From the IMG/VR virus record IMGVR_UViG_3300046787_000331, positions 1 through 31,581 of that record: 31,581 nt of DNA; one strand, 5' to 3'. This stretch comes from a virus. The notes under the pieces are model-generated. The model did not search any database, was not told the origin of the DNA, and saw only the letters and a program-made list of their open reading frames with translations. Position 1 is the first letter of the stretch, and the number at the start of each line of letters is the position of its first letter. Both the position numbers and the translations under genes were made by a program. This document shows positions 23,943 through 30,917 of the stretch, piece after piece.

Positions 23943-24058
23943 TTGTATATGAACGGATCACGTTTTCTTAATTCCTTGATACGCTTTCTGTATTTGATTT
24001 CTCTAAAGATTCTTCCAAAAAGCTTTTCAGTAAAGAAATATTTAATTTTTTCGATCAT
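23939..24058 (-). CDS. 39-residue basic carbamoyltransferase partner ORF
   Basis: The product reads MIEKIKYFFTEKLFGRIFRE and ends RKRIKELRKRDPFIYK. It is a basic, amphipathic peptide with a DPFIYK end that recalls the small DUF5989-type proteins found next to bacterial carbamoyltransferases. A strong AAGGAG Shine-Dalgarno lies seven bases before the ATG. Its stop overlaps the carbamoyltransferase ATG (ATGA), and its start overlaps the upstream SGNH gene by 17 bp, which supports it as a real coupled gene. Its role is unknown; membrane association or assistance to the enzyme is possible. Confidence 0.7.
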   Translation of the reverse strand: MIEKIKYFFTEKLFGRIFREIKYRKRIKELRKRDPFIYK

Positions 24059-24647
24059 TGTAACTCCTTATATAATTACTATTTATTAAAATGCTGTCTA
24101 CTGCGTCAAAGACATGTGCATTTCCAGTTTCTGTCAAGTGATTGATATCTCCTCGATGATTTTTAAAGATGTAATTAAAATTAAAATTCACGTCTACGAC
24201 ATCTTCGAAAAAACTAATGTGGATCGTAGGTCGACAATGACAATGATCAATGATATCCTTCTTAATTAGGGAATACACATCACTGTAGTATTCATGGTCG
24301 TAAATAAATTTAAAATAATCGATCCCTGTTTGTGTTATGATATTTTTATTATTATGCTCAAGATCCTGAAGAATTAAATCACAATTGTCGTGCAGTGTGC
24401 CAGCTTTATGTACTGGATGTGTTTTGATATGTACTCTAGATGGCGATGTATGACATACAATTATTGCATCATGACTCTCGATGTTAGCGGATTTTACTTG
24501 TTTCCATATTTTGTATTCGCTTACTCCGCATTGGGCCAGATTTACGATATTGTGTTTTTTGGATAGCATATTCACCCATCCATTGGCCAATGGATGGACC
24601 ATCTGATAATTTGCAGCAAAGCTGTCGCCACATATTAGTAAATTCAT
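24042..24647 (-). CDS. SGNH-hydrolase-like protein
   Basis: The 201-residue product begins MNLLICGDSFAANYQ with the block I GDS nucleophile motif. It continues with NLAQCGVSEY (block II Gly), AIIVCHTSPSR at block III, and GDINHLTETGNAHV at block V with D-x-x-H. The set is more complete than in the other two SGNH-like proteins in the window. It likely acts as an esterase or as a sugar O-acyl hydrolase or transferase in the cytoplasm. It is the first gene of the carbamoyltransferase operon and overlaps the 39-residue ORF by 17 bp. A CATAAATA box lies 27 nt upstream; no Shine-Dalgarno is clear. Confidence 0.72.
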   Translation of the reverse strand: MNLLICGDSFAANYQMVHPLANGWVNMLSKKHNIVNLAQCGVSEYKIWKQVKSANIESHDAIIVCHTSPSRVHIKTHPVHKAGTLHDNCDLILQDLEHNNKNIITQTGIDYFKFIYDHEYYSDVYSLIKKDIIDHCHCRPTIHISFFEDVVDVNFNFNYIFKNHRGDINHLTETGNAHVFDAVDSILINSNYIRSYNDRKN

Positions 24648-24674
24648 TTTTGTAATTTCATGATTTTTGTTATA

Positions 24675-24682
24675 TATTTATG
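24675..24682 (-). promoter_or_regulatory. Late-promoter-like CATAAATA (minus strand)
   Basis: CATAAATA on the minus strand lies 27 nt before the ATG at 24647 and would drive the SGNH-carbamoyltransferase operon. It faces away from the plus-strand box at 24702-24709, forming a second divergent promoter pair. Confidence 0.45.
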
Positions 24683-24701
24683 AAATCGATTTATTCCGCA
24701 A

Positions 24702-24709
24702 CATAAATA
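24702..24709 (+). promoter_or_regulatory. Late-promoter-like CATAAATA (plus strand), leaderless geometry
   Basis: CATAAATA ends 6 nt before the ATG at 24716 of the sulfotransferase-like gene. No Shine-Dalgarno lies between, so the predicted transcript has almost no leader. Confidence 0.55.
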
Positions 24710-24715
24710 TAGCTA

Positions 24716-25480
24716 ATGAATCCACACAAAGTTTTTATATTAGGCACACAACGGACTGGAAGCACGTTAGCATGTGATATTATTGCTAATAGTAAAGTAT
24801 TCTTGGATCAAGGAATCCAAAGCAATCTTGATATTATCAATGGATACGAGCTGTTGAATAGAATGCAGAAACATGATTTAATATGGCAGGCTGATAATCA
24901 CATCAAACTTCACGTACTCGATGATGTCGTAGAGCTAGATCGGACTAAGTATGAATCGCACAAGAACTCGATTATTGATAAATTAACTACCTGTGATTTG
25001 GAGCAAGCAATCGTATTCAAGGTATTAGCAGAAGGCTTGCTGTCTACCGCTGATTATTCAGACATAATAAAGAAATTTAGCGAAAATGATTTCGTTATAT
25101 TTCGTCTAGACAGAAAAAACAAAGAAGAACAATTACTTAGTTTTATATTAGCAGTGAAATACAATATATGGAATTCATCTAAATTACCAATAGCGCCTAT
25201 TCATGTGTCAGACGAATATATCGAGTATTGTAAGTTTTTGCTAGACTGGGACGAAAAAATAAACACAGCAATAAATGCTAATCCAGATGTCGATATAAAA
25301 TATATACACTACGAGACATTGATATCCGATTTGTCAAAAAATGGCTACAATGTGAAATACAATAATGATACTAGATTCCTTCTGAGACCATCAATTAATT
25401 ATCAGGCAATCATTGAAAATGCTGATTACGTGATGGATAGAATCCATCAACTAGTTATTACAAGTCAACGACATAATTAA
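24716..25480 (+). CDS. Sulfotransferase-like protein
   Basis: The 254-residue product starts MNPHKVFILGTQRTGSTLAC, in which GTQRTGST (10-17) is the PAPS 5'-phosphosulfate loop of sulfotransferases (usually P-R-S-G-S/T). Later, VIFRLDRKNKEEQLLSFILA matches the 3'-phosphate-binding region (L-x-R-x-x-x-x-x-x-x-S). It would move a sulfuryl group from PAPS to a hydroxyl of a sugar, lipid or tyrosine in the cytoplasm. It is the first gene of a plus-strand operon with a 2OG oxygenase six bases downstream. It is likely transcribed as a leaderless late mRNA from CATAAATA. Substrate unknown. Confidence 0.72.
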   Translation: MNPHKVFILGTQRTGSTLACDIIANSKVFLDQGIQSNLDIINGYELLNRMQKHDLIWQADNHIKLHVLDDVVELDRTKYESHKNSIIDKLTTCDLEQAIVFKVLAEGLLSTADYSDIIKKFSENDFVIFRLDRKNKEEQLLSFILAVKYNIWNSSKLPIAPIHVSDEYIEYCKFLLDWDEKINTAINANPDVDIKYIHYETLISDLSKNGYNVKYNNDTRFLLRPSINYQAIIENADYVMDRIHQLVITSQRHN

Positions 25481-25486
25481 TTATAC

Positions 25487-26173
25487 ATGAAAACAACAAT
25501 AATCCCTCAATTCATGACTAGCTCCGAAATTTTCGATATTGAGTACGAATTCAGAAATCGCGCAGATACAAAGGTAATGATTGAACGACTGGGAATAACA
25601 ATGTCGGACAATGAAACACCAAAGATCGTTGAAGCTAGGTCTCATTATTGGTATCCAGGGCCTAGTTACCAAGCAACGCTATCTTCTCGCATGAATACAA
25701 AAGTAAGAAAAATTTTCGGCGAGACTATTCAATGCCAGGATTGGCACATCCTGAACGCATTCAAACCGTACTGGATTCACAGTGATTCGTACTGCGATAG
25801 TGATCCAATTGCGACAAGCATACCTGCTGATATGGATTATAGTTGGACTTTCTTAATTCCTCTCGATGATTATAATACTAATACAATAGTGTTCAACGAG
25901 CAATCTCGCGATACCAAAATTCCAACTGTGTGGATATCACGAACTGATCAAAAAAAACAATATGCAATAACAGACGACACTTATTACCAATATCTCTCGC
26001 ATTTACAAAGAGATATTGTTGATTATTTTTCGATAGACACTATTTTTCCATGGAAAAAAGGAGATTTATTAGCGATGAGTAGACATGCTTTTCACTGTAG
26101 TGACAATTTTACAGTAAAAAAAATATTAGAAAAAAGAGCCATCATTGGATGGTCTTTTACTCCCAAAACTTGA
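25487..26173 (+). CDS. 2OG-Fe(II) oxygenase-like protein
   Basis: The 228-residue product has H98-x-D100 in YWIHSDSYC followed by YSWTFLIPLDD. Near the C-terminus are GDLLAMSRHAFHCSDNF (H200 or H203 as distal ligand) and R217 in KRAIIGWSF. An N-terminal lid of about 85 residues precedes the core. The pattern fits phage 2OG/Fe(II) oxygenases related to the phytanoyl-CoA or prolyl hydroxylase types. It sits between a sulfotransferase-like gene and a B12-type radical SAM gene in one operon. Substrate unknown; a small-molecule tailoring role is inferred from context. Confidence 0.75.
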   Translation: MKTTIIPQFMTSSEIFDIEYEFRNRADTKVMIERLGITMSDNETPKIVEARSHYWYPGPSYQATLSSRMNTKVRKIFGETIQCQDWHILNAFKPYWIHSDSYCDSDPIATSIPADMDYSWTFLIPLDDYNTNTIVFNEQSRDTKIPTVWISRTDQKKQYAITDDTYYQYLSHLQRDIVDYFSIDTIFPWKKGDLLAMSRHAFHCSDNFTVKKILEKRAIIGWSFTPKT

Positions 26174-26202
26174 TATAACTCACAAGGAAAATTATTAATT
26201 TT

Positions 26203-28854
26203 ATGGACAAAGATTCATGGATTGCGGAACATATGTTCCCAAAAAACACAGAAATAGCAAAAAACACAGAGAGAAAAACTCGCCTAAATGTTAAGTCTCT
26301 AAGTTTACTAACGGCAAAAAGAAAAACCAAAATTACATTTTGTGTGCTTGGTAGTTGGGCAATATATATGCCGCCATATGGCTTAGCCAGGCTATCAGCT
26401 CTAACCCGAGAGTCTGGATTTTTAACCAGAGTATATGATTTCAATGTTGACTCGTATCATGCACTTAGACAAGCAAACCCTGAATTAGAAAATGCATGGG
26501 ACAGTGGTCTATATTGGTGGTGGGAGAAAAAGGAAGAATATACTAATAGAATTTTTGAAAGTTATAAACCAATTCTTGAAGAATATCTAGAGATTCTACT
26601 CGCCGATGATCCTGACATTATAGGCTTCAGTTGCTATTACACTAATAAGTGGGCTACATTTTGGATGATGGAGCAAATAAAATTAAGAAAACCTGATATT
26701 ACTATTATCGCGGGTGGGCCAGAGTGCGCGGAGGTCTCCTTCACCCCGGTGGAAGAGATTCAGTACTATTTTGTGGGCGAGAGTGAACAAAATATTCTAG
26801 ATTTTCTCAATAATTGGGAGTTAGGAATCAAGCCTAACTCCAAAAAAATAGGAGGCCTTTACAGTGACACTAGAATTGACATTGACAGCTTGCCATATCC
26901 AGATTACAGTGATTTCGATTTAACAAAATATTTGGGGAAAAACAGCATATGTGCGGAGATTAGCAGAGGCTGTATTGCCAAGTGTACTTATTGCACAGAA
27001 GTTTATTACTGGAAGTTTAGAGATCGTGGCGCAAAAAATGTTGTTGATGAGATAGAGTATCAAGTGTTTTACCATGACATCACATTCGTCAACTTTGTTG
27101 ATAGCTTGATGAACGGGAATCTCAAGGAATTTAGAAAATTTTGTGAAGATTTGAGGAGTAGAAATTTAGGAGTTAATTGGTGGGGATATTTGAGAGCTGA
27201 CGGGAGAATGGACAGAGAATTCTACCAAATCATGAAGGATGCTGGCGCAAGAGGATTCAATTATGGGTTCGAAAGTGGAAGTGATAAAGTTCTGCGTCTC
27301 ATTAATAAGAAAAATACAGTTGCTGAAATTAATCAGAACATTATTGATGCGGATGCATGTGGCATAGAGACTAATGCTTGTTTAGTACTTGGAGCTCCAG
27401 GAGAAGATAGTGAAGCATTCATGCACACATGTAATATGATATGGAATCATAGAGCTAGAATAGCGTCTACATCACCAGGCCCGGGCCTAGGCGACAACCC
27501 AGGATCGGCTTACGACAATCGAGAACAATTTAATATCAGTCCAAGAGATCATGCATGGATGGCGGCGTGGTACACTCTTGATTTAAAAAATACTCGGTTA
27601 CATAGGATGATTCGTGTAAAAGTTATGCACATGTGGGTTTACATGTGCAAAGAATATGGCAATGGCAAAATACAAAATGTGCATGCTCAAGGAGACATAA
27701 CAGATCACTTCAAGGTCAAATTTGACACGGACACTATCAGAGATCATTTGGAATACGAAGAATTTGACTTTAACATTATCAATTCAAAAAGTCACAGTGA
27801 CTTCGCGAACTCTTTGATGAACGAAGTTTTTGTGTTATTACGATTATTATGGCGCGCCAGGGGTGGATATGAGATAAACATAGACTTTTCATGGGATCTA
27901 ACTCTGCGAGATTTTGCATTCACAGTGCATGATCCAGACAGTGTTAGGTATGATTCTTCTATATGGTTTAAAATCACCGAAGATGGAAATTACGAAACAA
28001 ATATGAATTTTAAGTTTGTTAATAATCACCAAAATATCGTACCAGAAATAAATTTTGATTACACATTTAATTCAACTGGAAGCTGGATCGAGACTAAGAC
28101 TAACAAGAGTAGTCACAAAACTATGTATATAAAACAAAAGCTTGTTCCAACCGCTAGCGTAATACCCGCGGTAATACCATATTCAAAAATGCCATTGACT
28201 TCGTGTTGGTCAGGCATATCATATGAAGGTAGGAACATGCTGTATCATCTCGCGAGATTTATTCCTCGTGCAAGTTTGATACTGGAAACCAGTGCTGAAT
28301 TTGGCGGAAGATCGAGTATAATCGCGTCAGTTCAACCATCTGCAACAATCATATCATGTTATGAATCATTTCCTGCTAGTAGAATGCATCATGAATCTCC
28401 ATGGATACCTGAACAAGTGTTAAGTGAATGTGGGAAAAAAGGCATTGCCTCTGAGATAGGAATTCAACTAATAGAGGATATGACTAACGCTATATCCATT
28501 GATAATACTGGCAGAGCTGCTTTCGACAAAGTAACTAGCCAATTTAGTAACATAATTCCAATCGACATGGCAGCCGTCGAGATGTCGCTCGCCACTGGGA
28601 TAGATCATGGATTATCGGTTGATCTGAAGAATTGCGCGATGATTATTTTAAATGCATATAATCTAGAGACGGCACAATATCAGTACGAGAATATAGTACT
28701 TCCTTGTTTACATGAAGATGGCATATTAGTTTTGCCACAATGTCATCCAGGAATTAAAGAAATTGAGCACTTTATAGACATTTTAACAGAGAATGGCTGG
28801 GCAATCACCAAAAGAAAAGATTCAGTAGTAGCGCTCAAAAGAACACTAGCGTGA
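26203..28854 (+). CDS. B12-binding-type radical SAM protein fused to a methyltransferase-like domain
   Basis: The 883-residue product is a fusion. Residues 45-205 resemble the B12-binding domain of class B radical SAM enzymes (MPPYGLARLSALTRESG, DDPDIIGFSCYY, IIAGGPEC), without the classical DxHxxG. The radical SAM core follows with C257-x3-C261-x2-C264 (RGCIAKCTYC), YGFESGSDKVL and LVLGAPGED. A middle beta-rich region (about 560-690) is unassigned. Residues 690-880 resemble a class I methyltransferase (SLILETSAEFGGRSSIIAS, then ISCYES at the end of strand two). Such radical SAM enzymes methylate unactivated carbons or rearrange rings. The AAGGA site is 14 bases from the ATG, which is long. 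Fusion of both chemistries in one phage protein is unusual. Confidence 0.85.
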   Translation: MDKDSWIAEHMFPKNTEIAKNTERKTRLNVKSLSLLTAKRKTKITFCVLGSWAIYMPPYGLARLSALTRESGFLTRVYDFNVDSYHALRQANPELENAWDSGLYWWWEKKEEYTNRIFESYKPILEEYLEILLADDPDIIGFSCYYTNKWATFWMMEQIKLRKPDITIIAGGPECAEVSFTPVEEIQYYFVGESEQNILDFLNNWELGIKPNSKKIGGLYSDTRIDIDSLPYPDYSDFDLTKYLGKNSICAEISRGCIAKCTYCTEVYYWKFRDRGAKNVVDEIEYQVFYHDITFVNFVDSLMNGNLKEFRKFCEDLRSRNLGVNWWGYLRADGRMDREFYQIMKDAGARGFNYGFESGSDKVLRLINKKNTVAEINQNIIDADACGIETNACLVLGAPGEDSEAFMHTCNMIWNHRARIASTSPGPGLGDNPGSAYDNREQFNISPRDHAWMAAWYTLDLKNTRLHRMIRVKVMHMWVYMCKEYGNGKIQNVHAQGDITDHFKVKFDTDTIRDHLEYEEFDFNIINSKSHSDFANSLMNEVFVLLRLLWRARGGYEINIDFSWDLTLRDFAFTVHDPDSVRYDSSIWFKITEDGNYETNMNFKFVNNHQNIVPEINFDYTFNSTGSWIETKTNKSSHKTMYIKQKLVPTASVIPAVIPYSKMPLTSCWSGISYEGRNMLYHLARFIPRASLILETSAEFGGRSSIIASVQPSATIISCYESFPASRMHHESPWIPEQVLSECGKKGIASEIGIQLIEDMTNAISIDNTGRAAFDKVTSQFSNIIPIDMAAVEMSLATGIDHGLSVDLKNCAMIILNAYNLETAQYQYENIVLPCLHEDGILVLPQCHPGIKEIEHFIDILTENGWAITKRKDSVVALKRTLA

Positions 28855-28884
28855 TGCCTGTTGCAGTGTAGCCGTAAGTCTATA

Positions 28885-29769
28885 CTACATATCACATTCT
28901 ATTTTCAAAGAAAACTTTTTAGCGAAATCTATTACTGTTTCCAAATTTGGATGATGATTTTGTTCACTTATATAGAATTTTGGATTAGTTCGATATAAGT
29001 ACTGTATCCAAGAATCGCCGTTCCAGCCCGGTGATTCTTCGTCAAATACATACCATCTACGATTGTCGGTGAAATTGTCAATAATCGGATTAAAATGAGT
29101 TGATTTGGTAAATTCAAACATATCATACATACGATCATGGTCGTCAGTTTTTGGGAATTCCTTTTTAAATTCATCGTATTTCTCTTTGTACGGATATGTC
29201 GGCAGTGGTAGTTTTGATCCGTTTCCACGCATGAATGTATACGTGATGTTTTTGGATTTCAAGTAAGATTCTACTAATATAATACTTTCCATGTATTCGA
29301 GTAAAAAGTCATGATCATGCGAATATCGATAAAAGGTTGACAAAAAATTAGTAGTCCACGGGTCTTGATCTATCCACCATACAGACAGGTCCATGAATTC
29401 ATTTCGAGTGTTGTGATATTTGATTATTCTACCAACGTCGTCCCATCCGATCACTACGTGCAAATGTTTACATTCTTCCTCCGTTAAGGCAGACACATAC
29501 TTGACCGTATTTAACGCAATTCTAGTATTACTGAATCCATCAACTGATATATCAGAGAATGCGGTATTTAATATTTTTGAGCACTGAGATGCGAGATTAA
29601 ATTTTCGCTTGTACATCCAGTGGTAATTTACACTATTTTTTTCACCTTGGATGTCGATATAGGTCGGCGGATATTCGCGATTCGTTAGTCCATATTCGTC
29701 ACAATATTGATTCCATACTATGGCGTCTCCTGCGAATAGGCTAGATCCAGCAAATAATAAAGTTTTCAT
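28885..29769 (-). CDS. SGNH-like hydrolase-fold protein (tentative)
   Basis: The 294-residue product opens MKTLLFAGSSLFAGD, with GSS at 8-10 at the nucleophile position, and has VDGFSNTRIAL at the block II position and VVIGWDDVGRI where block III would be. Near the end, SEQNHHPNLETVIDFA could supply the catalytic His, but the D-x-x-H spacing is not classical. Aromatic and acidic content is high (WIDQDPW, RWYVFDEESPGW). It overlaps the stop of the upstream radical SAM gene by ATGA, so the two are coupled, echoing the pairing of SGNH-like and modifying-enzyme genes elsewhere in the cassette. Activity is uncertain. Confidence 0.55.
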   Translation of the reverse strand: MKTLLFAGSSLFAGDAIVWNQYCDEYGLTNREYPPTYIDIQGEKNSVNYHWMYKRKFNLASQCSKILNTAFSDISVDGFSNTRIALNTVKYVSALTEEECKHLHVVIGWDDVGRIIKYHNTRNEFMDLSVWWIDQDPWTTNFLSTFYRYSHDHDFLLEYMESIILVESYLKSKNITYTFMRGNGSKLPLPTYPYKEKYDEFKKEFPKTDDHDRMYDMFEFTKSTHFNPIIDNFTDNRRWYVFDEESPGWNGDSWIQYLYRTNPKFYISEQNHHPNLETVIDFAKKFSLKIECDM

Positions 29770-30917
29770 GTGCCTACGTGATCAGCTCGAGGCTTCTCTC
29801 TCTCTATTTGTTTACGATGCCAATTACTTATTTGATGATTAACAAAATGATCTAACTTTCCTAAATTTCCAACAGCGATATAATTTTTTTGATCAATTTT
29901 CTCTTTCATAGTAGTGACAATCGGCATTAATGTATCTAGGATGTTCTTTAAATCAGTCGCCGGTAAGCTCCATATACTCAAATGCACAGGATGATGTATT
30001 GTATTATACCATAAATGCACATTATTGTCGGTAGTAAACTTCACAAACTCTGGCATTTCTCTCCAATTGCTTCTCATTGGATTTACCATAACACTCAGTC
30101 CACGCTTGTTATCCTCGCAATATTTTCTAAATATCTGAAAATTTTGCATAAGAGTATCGAAATCTCCATTAACTCGTATCCTCTCGTAGTTTTCTTTATC
30201 CAAGCTATCTATACTAATGTTTAAATGTATATTGCACTTACTTAGTATTTCATGTACTTGCTTATTGTAAACTGTACCATTAGTGGCAATGTTTATACGT
30301 AGTGATGGATTTAATTGATTAACCAACATGCATATATCGTATACAATCTTTTGAGCAAACGGTTCACCTCCGTTAAATCTTAATTCCTCTAAGTGTGGGA
30401 TAAACGATCTTAACTGATCAATGAATGTATCATCGTATGTCATAGGAATTGGAGGTAATTTATCTCGGTGCTTTCTTATTCCGCTACTGAGTCTGCCTTC
30501 ACACATAACGCATTCCAAATTGCATTGATTACTAAGTTCTAACTCTAGTAACGTTGGCCATTCTTTGATGGAAAACCCATCATATGCCATTGCCAACGGC
30601 CATGTGTCAGCTTCAATTTTTTGCTTACACACTCTACACTCTTTCTCAAAGACTCCATTTGCCAAATCTTCGCGTAGTTTCTTGAACTTTTCTCCTTTCC
30701 ATATATCTTGCATTGAAGTGCCATTTTTCCAGCGCTCTATATGGCCAACTAGTAACCAACATGGAGCAACATTACCCTCGGTCGTGAAATACATATTATT
30801 ATACGGAGCGACGCACGGGCTTATCTTATTGATCGTCCTCGAGGTATCAAACTGTTGCCGTTTTTCATTATACCTTGCTAGTGTGTCGTTAGACATGATA
30901 GTAGATGGATTATTCAT
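29766..30917 (-). CDS. Radical SAM protein with N-terminal SPASM-like region
   Basis: The 383-residue product places a SPASM-like Cys set before the core: C35 in SPCVAPYNNMYFTTEGNVAP, C53 in APCW, then IWKGEKFKKLR and C94-x2-C97. This block normally lies at the C-terminus of peptide-maturing radical SAM enzymes. The core follows with C132-x3-C136-x2-C139 (QCNLECVMC), RFNGGEPFAQK and INIATNGTVY. Two or more Fe-S clusters are expected. It overlaps the upstream radical SAM gene by 8 bp and the SGNH-like gene by 4 bp. An alternative start is Met8. Substrate unknown. Family firm; the permuted order is as read. Confidence 0.88.
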   Translation of the reverse strand: MNNPSTIMSNDTLARYNEKRQQFDTSRTINKISPCVAPYNNMYFTTEGNVAPCWLLVGHIERWKNGTSMQDIWKGEKFKKLREDLANGVFEKECRVCKQKIEADTWPLAMAYDGFSIKEWPTLLELELSNQCNLECVMCEGRLSSGIRKHRDKLPPIPMTYDDTFIDQLRSFIPHLEELRFNGGEPFAQKIVYDICMLVNQLNPSLRINIATNGTVYNKQVHEILSKCNIHLNISIDSLDKENYERIRVNGDFDTLMQNFQIFRKYCEDNKRGLSVMVNPMRSNWREMPEFVKFTTDNNVHLWYNTIHHPVHLSIWSLPATDLKNILDTLMPIVTTMKEKIDQKNYIAVGNLGKLDHFVNHQISNWHRKQIEREKPRADHVGT

